A DNA stretch of 64,000 nucleotides from the NCBI GenBank assembly GCA_030059675.1, contig JANVYQ010000002.1, positions 144,260-208,259 of the forward strand, written 5' to 3'. How positions within the stretch are numbered: the first letter of the stretch is position 1; each line of letters starts with the position of its first letter. Both the position numbers and the translations under genes were made by a program. Positions 9,499-18,839 of this stretch are shown piece after piece. A model generated the notes under the pieces. The model was given only the letters and a program-made list of their open reading frames with translations. It ran no database searches and was not told the DNA's origin. The stretch comes from Candidatus Pelearchaeum maunauluense (lineage in GTDB: Archaea; Thermoproteota; Nitrososphaeria_A; Caldarchaeales; Caldarchaeaceae).

Positions 9499-11202
9499 AT
9501 GCGGAGCATCACAGTCATTATAATCGTCGCACTACTCGTCGTAACAGTATTAACAATAGCTAACGCCCAGCCAGAGGGTACTCTGCTCATACAGGTATTA
9601 ACGCCAGATGGAAAGGGTAAGGATGGAATAACAGTAGAAATAAGTCGGGGAGAATTTACCCAGCAATTCGTATCCAACGCCACGGGTTGGGCTATATTCA
9701 AGAACATAGAGCCTGGAGATTATCTTGTTAAATTGGTTATGGGTGATATAATATTAAATGAGACATCGGTAAGCTTTCCAGAACAGAATGAAGTAAAGAT
9801 AGTCGCCCCACTTGCTAATCTGTTAGTGAAGGTTGTTGACCTGGGCGGGAAGGAAGTTCCCAATCTTCAAGTGAAGATAACCGCGCCCTCCGAGTTACTG
9901 GTTAAGAGTAGGGGAACATCACCCCAAGGTACCGCGGTATTTGAGAACATACCATTTACGGCTGTGCCAGATATAGGTGGAAACTATAAGGTTGAAGTAC
10001 TACTAGGTAATATAACGGTAGCAAGCGAAAACATAGAAGTAGACGAGCCGGCCGAAAATGCTACGCTCACAGCACAGATACTAAGCCTAAACCTAACAAT
10101 AACAAATCTGGAGGGAAAGAGGCCTGTTAGGGATTTGGAGGTAGTCTTCAGCACCGAGAGGTATAACAAGACCTTTACAGCCAAGAATGGTTTTCTAAAA
10201 GCTAGTGAGATTATATCCTCAGAGCTTGTTGGGCCATATAGGATTGAGATTTTTACGCGGTTCCTTGACAAGCGTATAATGGTTTATGAGGATTCTAGGA
10301 GCTTAACGCGATATGAGGATTTTAGCGTAGTTGCAGACTTGGGTACGCTTACTGTGAATGTGGAGGATAGTGATGGAAATCCCCTGCCAGATATAACGTT
10401 ACTTATGGGTAATGAGCTGGTGGGTAATTTTTCACGAATAGCGACTAGTGAGGATGGCTCTGCCGTTTTTAGAGACCTACCTCTCTCAACCACCGCCGCA
10501 GGAACTTATAGAGTCATGTTCTTTAGAGGTGCGGCCAGCCTGGGAAGCATAGATGTAGAGCTCAACAGGGCTGAGACTGCCGTGAGCTTCACAGTACCTC
10601 TCCTAAGCCTCACTCTAAAGATAACCGACTATCAAGGAAAGCCAGTAGCTGATGCGCAGGTAAAAATCATAGACCCATTCACGGAGCGTGTCAGCGAAGC
10701 AACAACAGACAGCGCTGGAGAATCAAATCATAGAATATTCCCAGGCCCTAACGATGTTGTAATAGAATATGATGGAAAGACTGTCTTCTCTAGGCGCATA
10801 GACCTACGCGATAACGAGGTAGAGCTACGCATCATGGCGATAAACTTCCCCATAACGATAAGGGTCGTTGACGCGTTGAATAACTATGTGAGTGGTCTCA
10901 CACTTCTGGTTAAGTCTGGTGACAAGGTATTGTTTGAGGGAATGTTGGCCGGCTCTCCCATAACTATAACGCAAAGCGCTCCTAGCTATATAACTGTGGA
11001 TGTGCTGAAGGCTGGGGATTTACTAGTTAGAGAGCGGCTGTTCGTGGAGGGAGCGTCTGACGTTGAAGTCAGGTTGGTTCCCTACATAGTGGCTGGCGGC
11101 GCCCTAATGCCTGTTGATACTCCCTTCCTAGCTGCGTCGGCCTTAATTCTAGTCCTACTCATAGGGCTAGCGGCCTGGAATTTTGTCAAGCGGCAACCTT
11201 AA
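9499..11202 (+). CDS. Secreted/membrane-anchored protein with repeated Ig-like (carboxypeptidase-regulatory-like) domains
   Basis: N-terminal signal-like segment, ~85-aa repeats ('LTITNLEGKRPVRDLEV', 'LTVNVEDSDGNPLPDITL', 'LTLKITDYQGKPVADAQVKI'), C-terminal TM 'FLAASALILVLLIGLAAW'. Confidence 0.8.
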   Translation: MRSITVIIIVALLVVTVLTIANAQPEGTLLIQVLTPDGKGKDGITVEISRGEFTQQFVSNATGWAIFKNIEPGDYLVKLVMGDIILNETSVSFPEQNEVKIVAPLANLLVKVVDLGGKEVPNLQVKITAPSELLVKSRGTSPQGTAVFENIPFTAVPDIGGNYKVEVLLGNITVASENIEVDEPAENATLTAQILSLNLTITNLEGKRPVRDLEVVFSTERYNKTFTAKNGFLKASEIISSELVGPYRIEIFTRFLDKRIMVYEDSRSLTRYEDFSVVADLGTLTVNVEDSDGNPLPDITLLMGNELVGNFSRIATSEDGSAVFRDLPLSTTAAGTYRVMFFRGAASLGSIDVELNRAETAVSFTVPLLSLTLKITDYQGKPVADAQVKIIDPFTERVSEATTDSAGESNHRIFPGPNDVVIEYDGKTVFSRRIDLRDNEVELRIMAINFPITIRVVDALNNYVSGLTLLVKSGDKVLFEGMLAGSPITITQSAPSYITVDVLKAGDLLVRERLFVEGASDVEVRLVPYIVAGGALMPVDTPFLAASALILVLLIGLAAWNFVKRQP

Positions 11203-11247
11203 AATCCCACCGACTATGCTGTAAATCCGAGGGGCCAAGGGAAGAGT

Positions 11248-11565
11248 GTGGAGGTAACTCCTTTGAGTTGGACTCTTAGCCGAGAACCGACCCCCATCTG
11301 CAACCCGCTCTGCAGATTCTTTAGATGCGCTAAGAAGGCGTTGGATTTTAAACGCAACCCGCCGTGGTGCAACTGGGTAAATGCAGCATGCATAGGCTAT
11401 AAATGCCCCTACGCCGAGTGCGTCCAGATTAAGCTCCTACAAGACGGCCGCTGTGGGCTTTTTGTGAAGCGCCGTACAGAGGAGACTGAGCATCCTGAAA
11501 CAGCCCGCCTAATCCCAGCTGTGGGAGTCAAGGCGAAGAAGAAGCTTGATAAATTTGGAATCTAG
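11248..11565 (+). CDS. Cysteine-rich hypothetical protein, putative metal-binding
   Basis: Cys pattern 'CNPLCRFFRC..CNWVNAACIGYKCPYAEC...GRCG'. Confidence 0.6.
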   Translation: MEVTPLSWTLSREPTPICNPLCRFFRCAKKALDFKRNPPWCNWVNAACIGYKCPYAECVQIKLLQDGRCGLFVKRRTEETEHPETARLIPAVGVKAKKKLDKFGI

Positions 11566-11613
11566 CGGATGCGGGGATTAAGTTAAGAGGCAACAACCAC
11601 ACTATATCTATCC

Positions 11614-12372
11614 TTGATGAAGAGCATAAGGATAATAGGCCTAGCTGGAATACCCCTTATAAAGCCTGGGGACAGGCTAGGCTATCTAATAGTTGAAGCA
11701 GCCGAACGGATGGGAGAGTCCATTCTTGATGATGATATAATAGTAGTTACGCATGTAGCGGTGGCAAAGGCTGAGGGATGCGTGATAGATGCTGATAGTG
11801 TTGTGGCCTCGGATTTTGCCAAGCATATAGCGGCTCTAACAGGTAAAGACCCGCGCTATGTTGAGATCATCTTAAGAAATTCTAAGACGATAGTTAAGAT
11901 TAGACGCGGCGTAATCATATGCGAGACGCATCACGGCTTTGTTTGCGCTAATGCGGGCGTTGATGCCTCTAACGTTTCTGGGGGCTCTCAGTTCGCACCC
12001 ATACCACCTGACCCAGATGCCTCAGCAGCTAGAATAAGACGCGAAATAGCAGAGCTCACGGGAAGAGATGTCGCAGTGATAGTGAGCGACACTCATGGAC
12101 GCCCATTCAGAAAAGGAACGATAAACGTGGCTATTGGATGCAGCGGCATAGAGCCGCTCTGGGATAGACGCGGTGAAAAAGACCTATATGGGCGAGTGCT
12201 GGTGTCTAAGATAACCTGCGTAGCGGATGAAATATGTAGCGCTGCAGAGCTTGTCATGGGCCAAGCCGCTGAAGGAATACCCGCAGCAATAGTGAGGGGA
12301 TATCAGTACAGGAAATCCGAAGTCTCCGCACGCGAAATAATCAGACCAGAAGAAGAGGATATATTCCGATGA
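11614..12372 (+). CDS. cofE: Coenzyme F420-0:L-glutamate ligase
   Basis: 'IGLAGIPLIKPGDRLGYLI', 'ICETHHGFVCANAGVDASNV', 'VIVSDTHGRPFRKGTINVAIGCSG'. Confidence 0.94.
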   Translation: MMKSIRIIGLAGIPLIKPGDRLGYLIVEAAERMGESILDDDIIVVTHVAVAKAEGCVIDADSVVASDFAKHIAALTGKDPRYVEIILRNSKTIVKIRRGVIICETHHGFVCANAGVDASNVSGGSQFAPIPPDPDASAARIRREIAELTGRDVAVIVSDTHGRPFRKGTINVAIGCSGIEPLWDRRGEKDLYGRVLVSKITCVADEICSAAELVMGQAAEGIPAAIVRGYQYRKSEVSAREIIRPEEEDIFR

Positions 12373-13067
12373 ACCAGCGCATAATCAGCGAAGTTCTGGT
12401 AGCAGTTCTCCAGCTCTCCAAAAATGGAGCAACACCAACTCCCAATGCTATAGCCGAGCTGGCTGGCGTTGGGAGAGAGTTAGTAACTGAGGCTATTAGA
12501 ATGTATGTTCCAAATCTAGAAATTTTATCACCTGACACGCGGGTAGAGTTAATGCTTGAGGCCGTCAAGCTTGGTTATGAGCCTGAAAGAGTAGCCCGCT
12601 ACCTGGATTGGCGGGAGATGGAGGCATATACAGCCAAGATTGTTGAAAAAATAGGATACAAGCCGCTGAGGAACGTTAGATTCAAAAGACTGGGAAAACG
12701 ATTTGAAGTTGATGTGCTCGCTGTAAAGGAGTATGGCGCGATTGTTTTAGATTGTAAGCGTTGGAAGAATAGACTAGTAGGAAAGACTTTACGGAGTGTT
12801 GTTGAGAGGCATAAGGCTAGAACAGAAGCCCTTGTAAGCCTTCTTGAAAACGCGCTAACGGGGAGGAATATGGTGAGTTTTCTCCCAACAATACTAACGC
12901 TATACGAGCCTGAGACTAGAATGGCTGAAGGATGCTATATAGTTCCAATACATACATTCATGAGCTTCCTATCTAATGCTGACGCTATAATAGTTGTTGA
13001 AGGAATACGAACAAACCTAAGAAAAGGATGGACAGAAGAACTACGAGTCTCCTCTCTCCTTATATAG
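12369..13067 (+). CDS. Hypothetical protein with a PD-(D/E)xK nuclease-like (RecB-like) domain
   Basis: 'FKRLGKRFEVDVLAVKEYGAIVLDCKRWKN' matches a D...(D/E)xK pattern; N-terminal HTH-like region. Confidence 0.6.
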   Translation: MNQRIISEVLVAVLQLSKNGATPTPNAIAELAGVGRELVTEAIRMYVPNLEILSPDTRVELMLEAVKLGYEPERVARYLDWREMEAYTAKIVEKIGYKPLRNVRFKRLGKRFEVDVLAVKEYGAIVLDCKRWKNRLVGKTLRSVVERHKARTEALVSLLENALTGRNMVSFLPTILTLYEPETRMAEGCYIVPIHTFMSFLSNADAIIVVEGIRTNLRKGWTEELRVSSLLI

Positions 13068-13080
13068 ACCCAAACCCCAC

Positions 13081-13584
13081 ATGCATAACGCCTTGGACAG
13101 GCTTTGGGCCCCTTGGAGAATGGCTTACATAAAGTCAGCAAAAGAAAACGACGAAGAATGTATCTTCTGCGTAAAACCAAAGCAAAATAAAGATGAAGAG
13201 AATCTAATCCTCAAGCGGGGGGAGAAGGCTTTCATAATAATGAATAGATTTCCCTATAATAATGGTCATGTTATGGTAAGCCCATATAGACATGTGGCCA
13301 GCATGGTGGATTTAGACGATGAGGAGGGGCTTGAAGTTATGAAGCTTATTAGTCTATCTATCCGCGCTTTGACCGAGGCGCTTAACCCTGATGCGTTTAA
13401 TATCGGTATAAACTTGGGCCGCGTAGCTGGCGCTGGAATTGCCGACCATGTTCATATTCATGTGGTCCCGCGCTGGCAGGGTGATACGAACTTCATGACA
13501 GTTATAGCAGATACGAAGGTAATGCCCGAACTATTGGAAGAAACTTACAGAAAGCTACTCAACGCCATCATGAAGCTCGGCTAA
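13081..13584 (+). CDS. HIT family hydrolase/phosphorylase
   Basis: 'CIFCVKPKQN', HIT motif 'DHVHIHVVPRWQGD'. Confidence 0.93.
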   Translation: MHNALDRLWAPWRMAYIKSAKENDEECIFCVKPKQNKDEENLILKRGEKAFIIMNRFPYNNGHVMVSPYRHVASMVDLDDEEGLEVMKLISLSIRALTEALNPDAFNIGINLGRVAGAGIADHVHIHVVPRWQGDTNFMTVIADTKVMPELLEETYRKLLNAIMKLG

Positions 13585-14691
13585 TACCGCCAAGGCTGTA
13601 GCGCATCCAGTTCTAAAAGGCTTAGGCCCCCTCCCGCTTTCATTATCAGGATTAACCCACTCATAAAGACAGTACTTCACAACGCTACGCATTATGCGCC
13701 AAGACTCTTCTATGAAGCCAAGTCGGTTAAGGACGAGTGCATGCATGCTGGAGAACCATGGCCAGAAAGCTCCGTTATGATAGGTGCCCCATTTTCTTGA
13801 GCGCCAGCTACTTATGGGAAGTTGCGGATGAACCACGCGTGGGCCTATTTTATCATCTAGCTTCTTTGAGAGCTGCTTCACAATATCCTCGGACTCTACA
13901 TGCTCGGCGGCTAATACGGTGTCTTGCCAAACATGCTTTTTATATGCTCTTAATCCAACAACCCCTACTGGCTCACTGCTATCAAGCTTGAATGTCTTAA
14001 CAACAGCTTTCCGAGTCTCACGATAAACATCATACCATTCCTCGCGTTTCCCGTCAACCTCGGCTAGGGAGCGGAGGGCAGAAAGCCAGCAGACATTAGA
14101 GTAGAGAACTTTTCCATATCTATAAGCGGTATCCATCCAGTCCTCGTTAGGCCCCTGCTCAAGAACCATATCACCATCAACATCCTTATTCAAGAGAGCT
14201 GTTGCGGCGTTTTCAACAAGAGGTAAAAGCTCACTACGCTTCGTAGGCGAATCAACTTGCCTCAAAAACCTACAAGTGATGTCTATCATTAGTGCTGTGG
14301 AATCTATGTCGGGCTCCGCGCCATAAACTTATGGGCAGGCCTTGAGTATAGTTGTGGGGAGGATGCCTTGGAAGCGTTTCTTAAACTCGCGGCCTGCTAT
14401 TTTGTATGGCACGAATGTATTTCGGCTTCTTCCAGCCACTATCAAGGAGGACTCGCGTATTCTATGCATCCATATTTCGCTACACGCATTTAGCCCACGC
14501 TCATACTCGCCCAGAGCAAGCCAGCCATAGAGGATAAAAGCGGCATCCCGCGGCCATATGCCGAGATAGCCAGCCCCAGGTGTTATGCTACTCAGTATAA
14601 ACCTGCCTAGGAAATGGTGTAGATATTCTAACCAACTGTCATATGGTCTCTCCAATACCTTATCTATCTGCTGTTGTACGGCTTGAATCAT
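13555..14691 (-). pseudogene. GH15/GDE-like six-hairpin glycosidase interrupted by one in-frame TAA (14329-14331)
   Basis: ORFs 14329..14691 and 13555..14289 are in the same frame: '...ILPTTILKACP*VYGAEPDIDSTALMIDITCRF...'; 'GAGYLGIWPRDAAFIL' upstream, 'WGTYHNGAFWPWFSSMHA' downstream. Confidence 0.8.
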
Positions 14692-14717
14692 CTCACTACT
14701 CTCTAGCTGTGTCTCCT

Positions 14718-15782
14718 CTACGCGCTCGCTGTGCAGCCCTCAACACCATCTAACGGATATGCATTATCCTCATTACCGGCCTGCCGCATTCTGCTGAGCT
14801 GCTCCTGGTAATACCGCGAGCTTGGGTCTGCTAATAGAACAACCCGACTAGGCTCATCATCAGCTATTACTATGTAGCCCAGCTCTGAGGCAAGCTCGTT
14901 GGCGAATACTCTAATCTCATTCATGCTTGGCATGGCTTTGCGCGGAAGCCTCTTTTGCGACTCACCAACATGCATATAACCTTTACATTCCACAAAATCT
15001 GGCTGCGCTATCCTAATAAGCTCGGCGTATTTCGCTGTAGAGTGCATATTATAGCCCTTAACCAGCGTAAGCCTAATCACCTTACGAGAGCTGAATCCAC
15101 GCATTATCTCCAAGCTACGTAGTATCCTCTCCCAGCTATCGGGTATAAGCGGCTTATTAGTCCTTAGATGGCTCTCCTTATCGGGGCCATAGAGGCTTAT
15201 GTAAAGGCTTGTCGGCTGGGCTTTTTCACGTAGCTCCAATAGGCGCTCAGGCATTGTTCCATTTGTAACTAAGAATGTGGTCATGCCGCGGCGTGTCGCT
15301 TCTTGAATAAACTCGGCAAGCTTAGGATAAAGTGTAGGCTCCCCATCAAGCGAGATGGCAATATGCTTAGGCTCCATAGCTTCTATAAACTTCTCCCTAC
15401 TAACTTTCGGATTCCCCTTAAACCCTGAGAGCAGCTGCCTCTGTGCCTTGATAGCCTCGTCAAGAATCGCTACAGGCTCGTCCCACCGCCCATCATAGGG
15501 CGCTACCCTGTTGGGCGTATGGAAACGCCAGCAGAAAACACACATAAGATTACAGTACTGGACGCTTGGGGTTAGCTGGATGCAACGATGGCTATCTATA
15601 CCATACCAGCTCTTATAGCACATCTTTCCCCCGCGGAGAGCGGACTTTGTCCAGTGGCAGACCTTTACGGCTGAGTGTTTCCCTATTATTCGGTAGCCTG
15701 ACTGCTTAAACCTCTCCACATCCCTAATTTCACTTCGCGCCCTCTTCCCAGTTACAGCGGCCAGCGGTATCGCCTGATTCAT
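14718..15782 (-). CDS. taw1: S-adenosyl-L-methionine-dependent tRNA 4-demethylwyosine synthase (TYW1/Taw1)
   Basis: 'SWYGIDSHRCIQLTPSVQYCNLMCVFCWRFH', 'HIAISLDGEPTLYPKL'. Confidence 0.95.
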   Translation of the reverse strand: MNQAIPLAAVTGKRARSEIRDVERFKQSGYRIIGKHSAVKVCHWTKSALRGGKMCYKSWYGIDSHRCIQLTPSVQYCNLMCVFCWRFHTPNRVAPYDGRWDEPVAILDEAIKAQRQLLSGFKGNPKVSREKFIEAMEPKHIAISLDGEPTLYPKLAEFIQEATRRGMTTFLVTNGTMPERLLELREKAQPTSLYISLYGPDKESHLRTNKPLIPDSWERILRSLEIMRGFSSRKVIRLTLVKGYNMHSTAKYAELIRIAQPDFVECKGYMHVGESQKRLPRKAMPSMNEIRVFANELASELGYIVIADDEPSRVVLLADPSSRYYQEQLSRMRQAGNEDNAYPLDGVEGCTASA

Positions 15783-15831
15783 GATGACTTAGAATATGCA
15801 TGTAGAGAGATATAATAAACATTCACCATCA

Positions 15832-16701
15832 TCATGCGGTTGATGTGAGAAGCCTCGCCAGCTCCTCTAGGAGACGGCTGCCTGAAGCTGCAAGTATAGC
15901 ATAGCGCTCGGTAGAGAGAAGATTTAGATCATCTAAACGAATATCCACGCAATCTGCTACTCCATGAGCCTTTTGTAAGATATATGCGGAGGGGACGAAG
16001 TCTAAGGGGCGCATTATACGTGGATAAGCTACGAATGCGTGTAGCTTCCCCTCGGCCACCAGCAAGCTCTCCAGAATAGCAGAACCAAAGAAACGCACAT
16101 TCTTAACCGAGTTTACCAGCTCTAACCCCTTATCGGGCTGTTTCTTTAATATTCGGGGGTCAAATGCTATGAAAGACTCGTTGAGAGAAACATCTTCGCA
16201 TACTCGTATAGGCTTGCCATTTTTTAAGGCATCATCTTCGGCGGCCTTATATATTTCGCCAGACGAATAATTCACAACAACCGCAGCGATTATGTCGTGA
16301 TAGGTGCTGCCTTTAGCTATTGCGAGGGCACCAGCAAAGAAAGGGATTCCAACCATCGCATTATTACTGCCATCAACAGGGTCTATTATGACCAGATAAT
16401 CGTGGTTATCCTCATTTCCTAGTATCCCACCCTCCTCTGTGACAAACGCAACGCTCCCTAGGCGGTCTGATAATGTGCTTATTATGGCGCGCTCGGCTTC
16501 TACATCAACGGCAAGTGAAACATCGCCGAAAAACCCGCGCGAAAGCCGCCGCGAGGCCTCGCCAGAAGCCATAAGCTCCAGAACCCTACGCCTAGCATTA
16601 GATAACGCCGCCTCCGCCGCCTCCATTACACGCCGAGTTCCCAGCTCCATACCACCAAAACCACCATTAAACACTAACAGAGAATATAAGAACCCATTCA
16701 C
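15832..16701 (-). CDS. Inositol monophosphatase/archaeal FBPase family phosphatase
   Basis: 'VTEEGGIL', 'IIDPVDGSNNAMVGIPFFAGALAIA'. Confidence 0.9.
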   Translation of the reverse strand: MNGFLYSLLVFNGGFGGMELGTRRVMEAAEAALSNARRRVLELMASGEASRRLSRGFFGDVSLAVDVEAERAIISTLSDRLGSVAFVTEEGGILGNEDNHDYLVIIDPVDGSNNAMVGIPFFAGALAIAKGSTYHDIIAAVVVNYSSGEIYKAAEDDALKNGKPIRVCEDVSLNESFIAFDPRILKKQPDKGLELVNSVKNVRFFGSAILESLLVAEGKLHAFVAYPRIMRPLDFVPSAYILQKAHGVADCVDIRLDDLNLLSTERYAILAASGSRLLEELARLLTSTA

Positions 16702-16958
16702 TTTTTAGAACGCTCAATAACCCTCTTAGCCTTGGCAGTTAGAGCAGGCCACCTGCGCCTCAGCTCACTCTCCACCATCTTAGCAAGCTCATCACTAATA
16801 CTATACCTAGGTACTACGCTCTTCCAGTAATTCAAGACGCAAGCAGCTAAAGGCGAGTAAAGAGCTAGCCTCGGCTGCTCTAATGCTCGTTTAGCTACCT
16901 CCCGAAGAACCCTTTCGTCAACCTTGGAGTTCTTACCTCGTTTCATGGGGTAAACCAT
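16698..16958 (-). CDS. Conserved hypothetical small protein
   Basis: 86-aa ORF overlapping the next gene by 4 nt, operon-like. Confidence 0.5.
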   Translation of the reverse strand: MVYPMKRGKNSKVDERVLREVAKRALEQPRLALYSPLAACVLNYWKSVVPRYSISDELAKMVESELRRRWPALTAKAKRVIERSKK

Positions 16959-17005
16959 AAACCATCTACATTTTATCTTTTAATCGCAGCAAGAGTGCGC
17001 AAATT

Positions 17006-17315
17006 GCATGCGTACGAAAAATCGAATACCAACAACCCCGTGCAATAATGTTATTTCGCCTCTTATTGTATTTCACCACCAACCGAATAATCAGAGCCAT
17101 AATAATTCAACACAAATTGAGTAAAACCGTATAAAATCAGCACGACAGCCCATGAGGTATGGAGAAAAGCCCAAAATCAGGCTTTCCAAGTATGAAGCGT
17201 TACGAATCGGTTGGGGTGTCGGATACTTGCTTCGCTAATACAATGACTAATGTAATCTTCCAATATAAAAAGGCGAGATAGCCTAGCTATTGCGTTCGAT
17301 TTTTCGTATGCATAC
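17006..17315. repeat. ~310 bp non-coding segment bounded by 21 bp imperfect inverted repeats (MITE-like candidate)
   Basis: Left GCATGCGTACGAAAAATCGAA (17006-17026); reverse complement of 17295-17315 is GTATGCATACGAAAAATCGAA; 19/21 identical. Confidence 0.65.
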
Positions 17316-17450
17316 TCTATGCTTTTACTGAATCAATTATTCTCTCCTACGGTTTTATGTTTTATCTAAAAAGGTTTACCTTATACTTTATTACAGCATG
17401 ATAAAGATTGACGATTATTTTGGAGGATGAAAATAAACTAGAGCGAGACT

Positions 17451-17999
17451 TTGTCTCTGCCTTCTAAAGATAACCAACCACGAGCCTGTGGTGATGTTCT
17501 TTTTCTTGAAGTTCGGCGTTATGGATATATGGTGGTATTATGTATAGTGGATATGATGCGTTCTGTTCCCGCTTCTGGAGTTTACGAGAAGGGGCGACTG
17601 GATTTAGGAGATGTTATAAATGCTGTTTTGGGCTTGGTTGGTGATGGTAGTGTAGGTGCTGTATCCTTCTTCCTAGGGGTTACTAAAAAAGCTGGACGCG
17701 GCAAGAGGGATGTGATGCTTCTCGAGATGGAGTCTTATGTTGAGCATGCCAACAAGGCTTTATCTAAAATCTGTGAAGAGACTAAAGAGAAATATGGCCT
17801 TACCTTCGTCGGAATATGGCACCTAATAGGGAGGTTTGAGCTAGGTGAGCCGATAGTTCTGGTGGCTGTAGCAGGTGTTTCGCGAGAAGGTGTTTTCCAA
17901 GGTCTCCGTGAGGCTGTCGAACGATATAAACGCGAACCAGCTCTCTTCAAAAAAGAAGTATATGTAGATGGAAGCTATACTTGGCTGGAGGGCGCTTGA
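17451..17999 (+). CDS. moaE: Molybdopterin synthase catalytic subunit MoaE
   Basis: 'GAVSFFLGVTKKAGRGKRDVMLLEMESYVEHANKAL', 'IWHLIGRFELGEPIVLVAVAGVSREGVF'. Confidence 0.92.
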   Translation: MSLPSKDNQPRACGDVLFLEVRRYGYMVVLCIVDMMRSVPASGVYEKGRLDLGDVINAVLGLVGDGSVGAVSFFLGVTKKAGRGKRDVMLLEMESYVEHANKALSKICEETKEKYGLTFVGIWHLIGRFELGEPIVLVAVAGVSREGVFQGLREAVERYKREPALFKKEVYVDGSYTWLEGA

Positions 18000-18293
18000 A
18001 TGAGAGTTGAAACAAGATTTTACGCCTTTCTGAGAGAGGCTACTGGTGTTGAGCGTGATTTTTTCGAGCTGGAGGAAAAAGCTACTGTGGGCGACTTGCT
18101 TAGAGCTATTGCGGCAAGGTATGAGCGTTTAGCCGGCCTAGTCTTTGAAGAAGTGCCGCGTCTTAAGCGGGGATTTGCATTAGCTTTGAATGGAGAGAAC
18201 ATAGAGTTGGATAAGATGAATGAAATAAGGCTCAAAGAGGGGGATACCGTGGTTATACTCCCCCCCATAGCTGGAGGCTTATTTGTTAAATGA
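18000..18293 (+). CDS. moaD: MoaD/ThiS-family sulfur carrier with a C-terminal tail after GG
   Basis: Beta-grasp protein ending 'EGDTVVILPPIAGGLFVK*'; abuts moaE. Confidence 0.9.
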   Translation: MRVETRFYAFLREATGVERDFFELEEKATVGDLLRAIAARYERLAGLVFEEVPRLKRGFALALNGENIELDKMNEIRLKEGDTVVILPPIAGGLFVK

Positions 18294-18800
18294 AGGGAGA
18301 CGAACTCCGCGCTGACCTTGGTACCTGCCCATATATGGCTTCTCAACAGGAGAAGAGAGGCGTGCGAAGACTACATGAAGGAAACGCTCCCCCGCATGGA
18401 GTCTGACTGGAAAGTCGCTCCCGACAAGCTCTATAGTGAGCTGGCCTTCAAAGTTCGCATCTATGATTGTTGGTGGTATCGTAAGACCTATACGTGCATA
18501 GCTACTCCTTAGATTTACGAATCCCATCAAATCCGTGGGAAGCTTCATATACTCAATCGTGTGTAGCAAAACATGTTCATGTGGTTTTATTATGAATGAG
18601 TCACCCTCCTCAAGTATATAGAAGCGTGTTATATCAGAGTTCCTTGTGTCCAACTCTTCGTTAGTTTGTCTAAACCTAGCCACACACCCACCTATGCGGA
18701 GGTCAAGACCATTCTCCCTAACTATCTCATCTTCAAAAGGCTCTATGACCAGGCGTTTGCTTCTTAGGTAGTTCCAGAGGTCAAAGTCCGAGAGTATCAT
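18279..18800 (-). CDS. dcd: dCTP deaminase
   Basis: 'MILSDFDLWNYLRSKRLVIEPF', 'LRSSYARIGL', 'DANFEGQLTIELVG'. Confidence 0.95.
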   Translation of the reverse strand: MILSDFDLWNYLRSKRLVIEPFEDEIVRENGLDLRIGGCVARFRQTNEELDTRNSDITRFYILEEGDSFIIKPHEHVLLHTIEYMKLPTDLMGFVNLRSSYARIGLTIPPTIIDANFEGQLTIELVGSDFPVRLHAGERFLHVVFARLSSPVEKPYMGRYQGQRGVRLPSFNK

Positions 18801-18839
18801 GCACCAACTACTCCCTCCATTATCGTTAATTGAGGCTTC

